Below are positions 33,108-39,426 of a stretch of DNA of 39,426 bases, one piece after another. The translations under genes were made by a program, and so were the position numbers. Position 1 is the stretch's first letter, and each line of letters begins with the position of its first letter. The notes beneath the pieces were generated by a model. It was not told the origin of the DNA. It was given only the letters and a program-made list of their open reading frames with translations, and ran no database searches. The stretch comes from Bacteroidales bacterium (lineage in GTDB: Bacteria; Bacteroidota; Bacteroidia; Bacteroidales; Marinilabiliaceae): assembly GCA_900766825.1 (NCBI GenBank), contig CAAFWU010000094.1, forward strand, positions 1 to 39,426. Reading direction: 5' to 3'.

Positions 33108-34241
33108 CTATTCCAAACGTTTCTTGAAATTCTTGAGAGCGAGAGCAAGGATAACCACAGCCATGAGGCAGAGAATGCCCACCTCTGGCAGAACGGTAGA
33201 GGGGCTGCAACCCATGATCATGAGTTTGCGCATGGCCGCCACATAGTATCGCGGTGGCATGATGGCCGAGACCCACTGGAGTATGGTGGGCATGCTCTCA
33301 ATGGGGTATATCATGCCCGAGAGCATGAGCGAGGGAACGAGCAGCACCATGGCGGAGAAGAGCAGTGCCACCATCTGGGTTCGGGCCACATTGGATATGA
33401 GCAGACCGAGGGCCAGAGCCACCACAATGTAGATGAGCGAGACGACATAGATGAACCCGACGCCGCCCACAATGGGGACCCCAATGACATAGCGGGCCAA
33501 AAGTAGAATGGCTGTGAGGATAAGAAGGGCCAGCAACATATAGGGCACAGCCTTGGCCAAGATGACGAATATGAGCCTAACGGGGCTCACAAGCAGCAAC
33601 TCCATGGAGCCACGCTCTTTTTCTCTAACCACGCTGATGGAGGTCATCATGGCACAGATGAGCATAAGGAGGAGACCCATGATGCCTGGCACAAAGTTGT
33701 AGGCACTAACCATGCGAGGGTTATAGAGCAACCTTACGTTGACCGCCTGAGCCAAAGCGGAGACTCCAGACTGACCGCTTGCCACAACATGGGGGAGATT
33801 GTCGGGGTCTTGAGCCATGTGCTGCATAAGGGTTTGGCGCAGATACTGGGCATACTGGCGAGCCATGTTGGGGTCCGAACCATCGGTTACAATTTGAATC
33901 TGTGCTCTGCCAGTGGTGAGGTTACTGGCCAAGCCTGCGCCAAAAATTAGGGCCACGTCCGCCGTGCGGTTGGTTAGGACCTGCTGGGCACGCTCGGCCG
34001 AGGGCACTGTGCCCACCAAAACGAATAGGTCCGATGCCTCTACGACCTCGGTGAGGCGCACGGTGAGGGCATCGGGCTCGGGCGCCGCCACCACCACGCG
34101 GACGTTGCGCACCTCGGTTGAAAGGGCAAAGCCAAAGAGCAGCATCATGACCACGGGCATGCCGAAGAGGATGAGCATGGTGCGTTGGTCGCGCAGAATA
34201 TGTCGGGCCTCTTTGAGGACGAGGGAAAGGAATACGTTCAT
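33108..34241 (-). CDS. ABC-2 type permease of a tripartite exporter (YbhS-like)
   Basis: Inner-membrane subunit, 377 residues, with the same topology as its downstream neighbour. One membrane helix (MLILFGMPVVMMLLFGFAL) leads into a periplasmic domain of about 150 residues and a C-terminal bundle of about five helices. The family motif SVVREKERGSMELLLVSPV and the later LSGMIYPIESMPTILQWVS are present. It ends 6 bases before the next permease and begins 25 bases after the ATPase gene, so the genes are co-transcribed. Two different permeases beside a single double-NBD ATPase match the YbhFSR arrangement of Escherichia coli. Confidence 0.93.
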   Translation of the reverse strand: MNVFLSLVLKEARHILRDQRTMLILFGMPVVMMLLFGFALSTEVRNVRVVVAAPEPDALTVRLTEVVEASDLFVLVGTVPSAERAQQVLTNRTADVALIFGAGLASNLTTGRAQIQIVTDGSDPNMARQYAQYLRQTLMQHMAQDPDNLPHVVASGQSGVSALAQAVNVRLLYNPRMVSAYNFVPGIMGLLLMLICAMMTSISVVREKERGSMELLLVSPVRLIFVILAKAVPYMLLALLILTAILLLARYVIGVPIVGGVGFIYVVSLIYIVVALALGLLISNVARTQMVALLFSAMVLLVPSLMLSGMIYPIESMPTILQWVSAIMPPRYYVAAMRKLMIMGCSPSTVLPEVGILCLMAVVILALALKNFKKRLE

Positions 34242-34266
34242 GGGAGAGGAGGGTTAAAGTGGGGGC

Positions 34267-35811
34267 TCAGTCGGAGGAACGTGTGGCCTGACGGGCCAAG
34301 TGGGTAAAGACGTGGTCCATGTCTGGCATGCCAAACTGCTTCTTGAGTTCGGCGGGCGACCCAAGGGCACGAATTTTGCCATCGACCATGATGGAGACAC
34401 GGTCGCAACGTTCGGCCTCGTCCATATAATGGGTTGTGACAAAAACCGTTATGCCACGCTCGGCGGCACTGTAGATAAGGTCCCAGAAGTGTTGGCGCGC
34501 ATCGGCATCGACACCACCAGTGGGCTCGTCCAAAAAGACAATCTCGGGTTCGTGGATGATACTGGTGCAGAAAGCCAAACGTTGTTTGAGTCCCAAGGGG
34601 AGGCTACGCACCAAAAGGTTGGCACTATCTGCAATGCCCAATTGGGTGAGCATCTGGTTCGACCTCTGGGCAATAACGTTGTCGGCGAGACCACAGATGC
34701 CTCCGAAGAGGCTGAGATTCTCGGCAATGGTTAGGTCTTCGTAGAGCGAGAAGCGTTGGCTCATGTAGCCAATGCGGCGTTTAATCTGTTCCTGCTGGGT
34801 TAGGATGTCGAGGCCAGCCACGGTGCCCGAACCCGAGGTGGGCAGACTGAGCCCCGTGAGCATACGCATGGCGGTTGTTTTGCCCGCACCGTTGGCCCCC
34901 AGAAAACCAAAGACTTCGCCAGCGGCCACACGGAACGATATGTCGTCCACAGCACGGAAATCGCCAAAGGCCTTAACCAAATGGCTCACGCATATGGAGG
35001 CGGGGCGGGCGTTGGGGGCATTGGTATCGGTGGGGTCGGCAGAATCTTCGGCAGCATGGCGCGCCACGAGTTCGGGGTCGAAGACAGCTCGGTTGCGGGC
35101 AATGACCTGCTGGGGGGTGTCGACGCCCACCAGATGGCCTTGGCTAAGGTAGGCCACGCGGTCGCAACAGAGAATCTCGTCGACATAGGGCGTGGAGGCC
35201 ACAATGGTCAGTCCCGAAGCCTTGAGGCTCTTGAGCATCTGCCACAGATCTTTGCGAGATACGGGGTCGACACCCGTGGTGGGCTCGTCGAGCAACAGGA
35301 TGTGGGGCCTATGAACCAGAGCGCAGCTGAGGGCCAACTTCTGCTTCATGCCACCCGAGAGAGCTCCAGCACGTCGGTTGGCAAAGGGCTCAATCTGGCT
35401 ATAGATGGGGTCGATGAGCTCGCGTCCCTCGCTGACTGAGGTGCCGAAGATGGTGGCAAAGAACTCGAGGTTCTCGCGTACGGTAAGGTCCTCGTAGAGC
35501 GAGAAACGGCCTGGCATGTAGCCCACCATGGAGCGGACACGCTGCATGTCCCGCACCACATCATAATAGGCTGGGGCGTGGGGCGTGGCGTTTGGGGGCG
35601 TGGCGTTTGGCGACTGAATGGAGACCGAGCCTTGGTCCGCAAGCAACAGAGTGGCCACAATGCGGAAGAGGGATGTCTTGCCCGAGCCATCGGGTCCCAC
35701 AAGGCCAAAGATTTCGCCCTGTTGCACCTGAAGGCTGACATTGCAGAGAGCCTGGGTGGAGCCATAGCTCTTGCTAACATTGGCAATGTTTAGAAATGGG
35801 GGATTGCTCAT
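34267..35811 (-). CDS. ABC transporter ATPase with two fused nucleotide-binding domains (YbhF-like)
   Basis: Energizes the exporter. In its 514 residues the first NBD has Walker A GPDGSGKTS, signature LSGGMKQKL and Walker B ILLLDEPTTGVD. The second has GANGAGKTT, a divergent signature SLPLGLKQRL in place of LSGGQ, and IVFLDEPTGGVD. The divergent second signature is familiar from YbhF-type proteins, so both ATP sites may still work, perhaps unequally. A loop of about 30 residues in the first NBD (SPNATPPNATPHAPAYYDV) is Pro/Ala-rich. Domain-joining sequence near residues 240-260 is also low in complexity. It lies between the HlyD-like adaptor and the permeases, 38 bases after the former. Confidence 0.96.
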   Translation of the reverse strand: MSNPPFLNIANVSKSYGSTQALCNVSLQVQQGEIFGLVGPDGSGKTSLFRIVATLLLADQGSVSIQSPNATPPNATPHAPAYYDVVRDMQRVRSMVGYMPGRFSLYEDLTVRENLEFFATIFGTSVSEGRELIDPIYSQIEPFANRRAGALSGGMKQKLALSCALVHRPHILLLDEPTTGVDPVSRKDLWQMLKSLKASGLTIVASTPYVDEILCCDRVAYLSQGHLVGVDTPQQVIARNRAVFDPELVARHAAEDSADPTDTNAPNARPASICVSHLVKAFGDFRAVDDISFRVAAGEVFGFLGANGAGKTTAMRMLTGLSLPTSGSGTVAGLDILTQQEQIKRRIGYMSQRFSLYEDLTIAENLSLFGGICGLADNVIAQRSNQMLTQLGIADSANLLVRSLPLGLKQRLAFCTSIIHEPEIVFLDEPTGGVDADARQHFWDLIYSAAERGITVFVTTHYMDEAERCDRVSIMVDGKIRALGSPAELKKQFGMPDMDHVFTHLARQATRSSD

Positions 35812-35849
35812 ATATCTTGTCTTGGCCTGCTTAAGTGGGGGGGGAGAAA

Positions 35850-36770
35850 TCAGAGGAAGGTGACGTGAGCGTACATGCCCACCTTGGCCAGAATGGGTTC
35901 GGAGGCGGAAGAGTCGGTATCGAGGGCCACCTTGACGGCGTAGACCATGTCGGCCCTCTCGTCGGCAGTGACAATGGATTTGGGTGTAAACTCGGCCGAG
36001 GAGGCCACCCAGCTGACGTGACCGCCATAGGTCTCGGTATGCTCGCCACCGAAGTCAACGGTAACAGAGGCCTTCTGCCCCACGGCTATGCGAGAGAGCT
36101 GGGCCGAGGTGACATAGACACGGACATAGAGGCTGCGCATATCGATGAGTTTGAAAAGAGGGCGGGCTGCCACGGCCAGTTCGCCAACTTCGGCATAGCG
36201 TTCGGTGAGGGTGCCAGCACTTGGTGCCAAGACAACGCAGCGGGCTATTTGGTCGCGTAGGATGTCCATTTCGGCCTCGAGAGCCTGCGCTTGGGCATTG
36301 GCAGCACTCACGGCTTGGTTGAGGGTTACGGTTTGGGCATCGAGCTGCCTCTGAACCAGAGTGACTTGGGCATTGGCATCGTCGGCCTGTTTGGAGCCTG
36401 CGGCCCCCTGAGCCACAAGGTCGACAAAACGTTTCTGCTCCTCTTGGGCCTTGGCCAATTGCTGACGTAGGGCGGCCGTTTGGCTTGCCACATCGGGTCG
36501 TTGGGCAAGAATGGCACGGCGCTGGGCCTGAAGCTGAGCCATGCGGAGGCTGAGTTGCGTGGTATCAATGAGAACGACCTGTTGGCCCATGTCCACAATG
36601 TCGCCCTGCTGAACGGGAAAAGCCTGAATGCGACCCGTCTGCTCGGCCGAGACAACGACCTCGGTGGCCTCGAAGAAACCAGTGGCGTCGTGGCTGACCT
36701 CGGAGGAACCGCAGGCCGAGAGGGAGAGGAGACATAAGGTGGGGGCTATGATGGAAAGGGTGGTTTTCAT
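35850..36770 (-). CDS. HlyD/YbhG-like periplasmic adaptor lipoprotein
   Basis: Membrane fusion protein that links the inner-membrane ABC pump to the TolC-like channel. In its 306 residues the lipobox LSAC follows a 19-residue signal. A short lipoyl-like half (GRIQAFPVQQGDIVDMGQ) comes next, then a long coiled-coil hairpin rich in Gln and Ala (about 70-170; LQAQRRAILAQ, QTAALRQQLAKAQEEQ). The second lipoyl half (APSAGTLTERYAEVGE) and a beta-barrel domain (VRVYVTSAQLSRIAVGQ) complete it. The Cys anchor puts it on the outer face of the inner membrane. It starts 37 bases after the TolC-like gene stop and precedes the ATPase gene. Confidence 0.94.
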   Translation of the reverse strand: MKTTLSIIAPTLCLLSLSACGSSEVSHDATGFFEATEVVVSAEQTGRIQAFPVQQGDIVDMGQQVVLIDTTQLSLRMAQLQAQRRAILAQRPDVASQTAALRQQLAKAQEEQKRFVDLVAQGAAGSKQADDANAQVTLVQRQLDAQTVTLNQAVSAANAQAQALEAEMDILRDQIARCVVLAPSAGTLTERYAEVGELAVAARPLFKLIDMRSLYVRVYVTSAQLSRIAVGQKASVTVDFGGEHTETYGGHVSWVASSAEFTPKSIVTADERADMVYAVKVALDTDSSASEPILAKVGMYAHVTFL

Positions 36771-36807
36771 GTTCGATGGCGTTAATATTTTACACTGAGG
36801 AATGGAC

Positions 36808-38133
36808 TTAGAAGAGGCCAGCTACGCAGAGGCGGTTATGTTGCTCTTGGGCCAGCTGGAGGGCATGTACCCGACGTTGGAGGCGGGCCATGTTTACGGC
36901 GTTGACGTCCTGAAGCAGGTCGTTGACACTGCGGGTGCCCCCTTGTGCTTGGGTCTGACCGAGACGTTGGATCTCTTCTCGTTGGGCCACAATTTTGTCA
37001 TCGGCCTCAATCTGGGCTCTGAGGGCATCAATTCGGTTCTGAATGCGGCAGAGCTCGACCTGCTGGGCCAGAATGAAGTATTTCTGCTGAAGGACGGATT
37101 GTGAGCGTTGGGCCTCGAGTTTGCTAATGTCGTTGGCCTTGGAATAGAGCGAGCCGATGTTCCAATTGAGGGTAAGGGCAGCGGCCAGGGTTGCGTTGTT
37201 GACCATGGGGGTTACCTCGGTATGGGCCACACCAATGCCATGGAGCGAGAGCGTGGGGCGCAGGGCAGATCGTCGTTGCTCAATCATTTGGGAAGTCACC
37301 TCCATTTGAGCCCCGAGTTGGGCCATTTGGGGGAGGGCGTCGAAGTTGGTGGCCGAGGTATCGGCAGGTGAGGATTGGGACTGAGGGTCAGCCTCTGGGA
37401 GGATGAGTTGGACATCGCTGGGCAGAGGGGTTCCCATAAGGGTGCTAAGCATGGCGAGGTAGGCCTGTTGGTTGGCCAGACATTCGTCACGTTGCTGCGA
37501 GGCCTTGAGTTGCTCCACGGAGACCGATAGAAGGTCGGCTTGAGAGGCCAGTCCCCCCTTCTGAAGAGCCAAGACGCTTTGCTTCGTAACCTCGAGGTCG
37601 GCAATGAGCAGATTGGAACATTCGACCATAGCGTTGCAGATGAGGATGCCAAAGAAGAGGTCGTCGGCCTGTCGTTCGGCATTGTAAAGTTGCACATCGA
37701 GCCCCCGCATCTGAGCTTGCGCTTGAAGTTGAGCCAGAGTCTTGGCATGACGCGCAGCCCCGCCATCGTAGATATTTTGGCTAAGCGAGATAGAGAGAGC
37801 CCCAATAAGGTTGTTGAAATCCAACGAAGCTGCAGCTGGCGAGGCCTCGGCATCGACAATATCGGTGAGTGCGATGCCCCCAGCCATGAGAGAGACATTG
37901 GGGAGCCACCGCCTCTGAGCATTAGATAGGTCGGCATCGGCCTGTTGCTGAACGAGGTCGTAGGCTTGAGTCATTGGATGATTGGAACGGACCTTGTCTC
38001 GGCATTGAGAGATGGTGAGTTGGGTCTGGGCCAAACAAGTCTGAGAGCCAACGAGTGTCAGAGCCAGAGAGAGCCCCATGAGACCCAAGAGAGGCATTAA
38101 AGTTCTGTGGGGTATGAATTGGTGTGCTGACAT
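36808..38133 (-). CDS. TolC-family outer membrane channel
   Basis: Exit duct of the exporter. From the chosen ATG it has 441 residues. The N-terminus carries a signal peptide (LMPLLGLMGLSLALTLVG, cut near CLAQ). Two related halves of long amphipathic helices follow, as in TolC (LTISQCRDKVRSNHPMTQAYD; ALTLNWNIGSLYSKANDISKLEAQRSQ). The open frame reaches 38199, but that extension crosses the predicted promoter, so 38133 was chosen; an ATG 12 codons later would also leave a signal peptide. It is the first gene of the five-gene - strand operon and is divergent from the AraC-type regulator. Confidence 0.93.
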   Translation of the reverse strand: MSAHQFIPHRTLMPLLGLMGLSLALTLVGSQTCLAQTQLTISQCRDKVRSNHPMTQAYDLVQQQADADLSNAQRRWLPNVSLMAGGIALTDIVDAEASPAAASLDFNNLIGALSISLSQNIYDGGAARHAKTLAQLQAQAQMRGLDVQLYNAERQADDLFFGILICNAMVECSNLLIADLEVTKQSVLALQKGGLASQADLLSVSVEQLKASQQRDECLANQQAYLAMLSTLMGTPLPSDVQLILPEADPQSQSSPADTSATNFDALPQMAQLGAQMEVTSQMIEQRRSALRPTLSLHGIGVAHTEVTPMVNNATLAAALTLNWNIGSLYSKANDISKLEAQRSQSVLQQKYFILAQQVELCRIQNRIDALRAQIEADDKIVAQREEIQRLGQTQAQGGTRSVNDLLQDVNAVNMARLQRRVHALQLAQEQHNRLCVAGLF

Positions 38134-38162
38134 AAGCGAGGGTGTTAACAATTGTCTAAAAA

Positions 38163-38170
38163 CAAAGATA
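38163..38170 (-). promoter_or_regulatory. Predicted -7 element of the exporter operon
   Basis: On the - strand this reads TATCTTTG, a match to TAnnTTTG, 29 bases before the chosen TolC-like start. A TTTG lies further upstream, but at 26 bases, which is too far for a normal -33 box. Confidence 0.5.
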
Positions 38171-38268
38171 GGAGATTGTGAGAGAGTTGGTATTGCCAAA
38201 GACGTGATAAGAATTTCCCATTTGTAGCCAAAAAGGAGAAAAAAAGACTAACTAATGGGGTCAAAGAT

Positions 38269-38276
38269 TACCTTTG
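38269..38276 (+). promoter_or_regulatory. Predicted -7 element of the AraC-type regulator
   Basis: TACCTTTG matches TAnnTTTG and lies 22 bases before the ATG. It is about 100 bases from the opposing exporter promoter, so one bound regulator could affect both. Confidence 0.5.
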
Positions 38277-38298
38277 TATCACAAAACGATTGAAACCG

Positions 38299-39282
38299 AT
38301 GAGCAAAAGAGAAGACAATAAGGGCGGACGGCGACAATTGGTTCAGATGGATCTGGACCTGATGCGCCAACTTAGGGAACAGTTGCCTAACCCAGTAAAG
38401 GACAGAGCGAACATAGGTTCCAAGCTTGGAATATTGAATGGGGTGAGCAATAGAATGGGGTCAATAAGCAACATAATGACCAATTTAGCCCCATTTGTAA
38501 TAAACGACTATAGGTGTATGGCGATATGCTCGGGTACGATGAAAACAAACATCAATCTGATAGATTATGAGTGTGGCCCAAACACATTGGCATTTGTAGG
38601 ACCTGGGACCGTAATAGAGCCTCATAGCGGGAGTTTAGATTGTAAGGTGATGGGTATGATAATGGCGCAAGAGCTGTTTAATGCGATACCCTCAGAAAAC
38701 GTATCGGCTATAATAGGAGCCAAAACGACAGTGGTGGTTCATGTGGAGCCAGAAGAGATGGATATTCTTAGAACACTGATAGAATTGGCAAATAAGACGA
38801 GTAACATTGAAGAATTGGGCTCCAAAGTGACAACAAGCATTGTTAATTGTGTCCTAACGCTTATTAATGACATTGTGGCACGAGAGGAAAAGCAGAATAC
38901 GAATGTGAGCCATGGTGTAAAAGAACGTGGTCAAGTAATATTTAGGGAGTTTTTGGAGTTGGTGAGGTCTCATAGTAAGGAGCATCATCAATTAGAGTTT
39001 TATGCGGAGCGTATCCACGTGACCCCACGATACCTTGGGACAACGGTTAAGAGACAGAGTGGAACGTCGGCTAAGGAGTGGATAGATAGGGCTTTGCTGA
39101 CTCAGATTAAGGTGTATTTGCTACATACGGATAAGACGGTGCGTCAGATAGCTGATGAGTTGAAATTTGAAAGTGATGTTAGTTTGTGTAAGTTTTTTAA
39201 GCGGCGGACGGGGGTTAGTGCTTTGATTTGGAGACGGGGGGAGTGCAAAGGGGGAGGGGGGACTGGCGCGCCTGTGGGGTGA
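38299..39282 (+). CDS. AraC-family transcriptional regulator
   Basis: DNA-binding regulator, 327 residues from the ATG; the open frame begins at a TTG three codons earlier. The first part (about 60-150) looks like a ligand-sensing cupin-type domain (ECGPNTLAFVGPGTVIEPHSG). The C-terminal AraC double helix-turn-helix (about 215-312) is recognized by LEFYAERIHVTPRYLGTTVKRQSGTSAKEWID at its first helix pair and VRQIADELKFESDVSLCKFFKRRTGVS at the second. The protein ends in an unusual Gly-rich tail (GGGGTGAP) encoded by G-tracts. It is divergent from the exporter operon with a shared spacer, so it is the likely regulator of that operon. Its codons are more A/T-rich than those of its neighbours. 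Confidence 0.93.
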   Translation: MSKREDNKGGRRQLVQMDLDLMRQLREQLPNPVKDRANIGSKLGILNGVSNRMGSISNIMTNLAPFVINDYRCMAICSGTMKTNINLIDYECGPNTLAFVGPGTVIEPHSGSLDCKVMGMIMAQELFNAIPSENVSAIIGAKTTVVVHVEPEEMDILRTLIELANKTSNIEELGSKVTTSIVNCVLTLINDIVAREEKQNTNVSHGVKERGQVIFREFLELVRSHSKEHHQLEFYAERIHVTPRYLGTTVKRQSGTSAKEWIDRALLTQIKVYLLHTDKTVRQIADELKFESDVSLCKFFKRRTGVSALIWRRGECKGGGGTGAPVG

Positions 39283-39396
39283 GTAGGGTACAACACAACA
39301 AGGAAGAGGGGGGCGCGGTCGCGCCCTGGCTACTACTGGCGGGGGTCTGCTGTGGGTGTGTGTGCTGGGGTGTTTTTGTGGAGGGGGTACAAAAAA

Positions 39397-39425
39397 AAGT
39401 CCGATAAGTGTTTCTTATCGGACTT
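39397..39425. terminator. Terminator hairpin after the AraC-type gene
   Basis: AAGTCCGATAAG pairs perfectly with CTTATCGGACTT around a 5-base loop. An A-run before the stem (39391-39398) supplies a T-run for transcription from the right. The + strand tail is cut off by the window edge. Confidence 0.8.
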
Positions 39426-39426
39426 G

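Noticed and set aside
38254..38464. AATGGGGTCAA occurring twice, exactly 200 bases apart, near the AraC-type promoter and inside its gene
   Set aside because: An 11-base direct repeat with no symmetry and no third copy seen; too weak to call an autoregulatory site.

Overview
This window looks like a chromosomal segment of a gut- or rumen-type Bacteroidales bacterium; the genus cannot be fixed from sequence alone. The reasons are a SusC/SusD pair followed by lipoproteins, Bacteroidetes-type promoters (-33 TTTG, -7 TAnnTTTG) ahead of many genes, general lack of Shine-Dalgarno sites, BACON and FISUMP-like domains, and several copies of the AAA-ATPase-like/PD-(D/E)XK family that is amplified in this group.

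Layout. Positions 1-1683 hold the 3' end of one AAA-like/PDDEXK gene and a complete copy. Positions 1813-11682 are a housekeeping block on the + strand: polA, hflX, recA, an M16 metallopeptidase, an O-methyltransferase and typA/bipA. Positions 11848-16301 hold a flavodiiron protein gene flanked by two further AAA-like/PDDEXK paralogs in opposite orientation. Positions 16762-28267 are a polysaccharide utilization locus on the - strand, transcribed SusC, SusD, two large surface lipoproteins, then a BACON-GH5 endoglycanase. A sialate O-acetylesterase-family esterase (30207-31703) lies beyond it on the + strand behind an excellent promoter and may deacetylate the same glycan.

Between SusC and the esterase sits a REP-associated (IS200-like, Y1) transposase, flanked on both sides and in inverted orientation by imperfect hairpin repeats. 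Related hairpins occur alone at 31851-31942 and 16475-16663. Across these copies the stems change in a compensatory way while the triloops (GAA/TTC and AAC/GTT) are kept. This is the best candidate in the window for an under-described system: a Bacteroidales REP/RAYT family.

Positions 31977-38133 are a - strand operon for a tripartite exporter: TolC-like channel, HlyD-like lipoprotein adaptor, double-NBD ATPase and two ABC-2 permeases, the YbhGFSR-like arrangement. A divergent AraC-family regulator (38299-39282) probably controls it. Clear intrinsic terminators follow recA, typA, the flavodiiron gene, the GH5 gene, the esterase and the regulator. No tRNA, rRNA or CRISPR array was seen.
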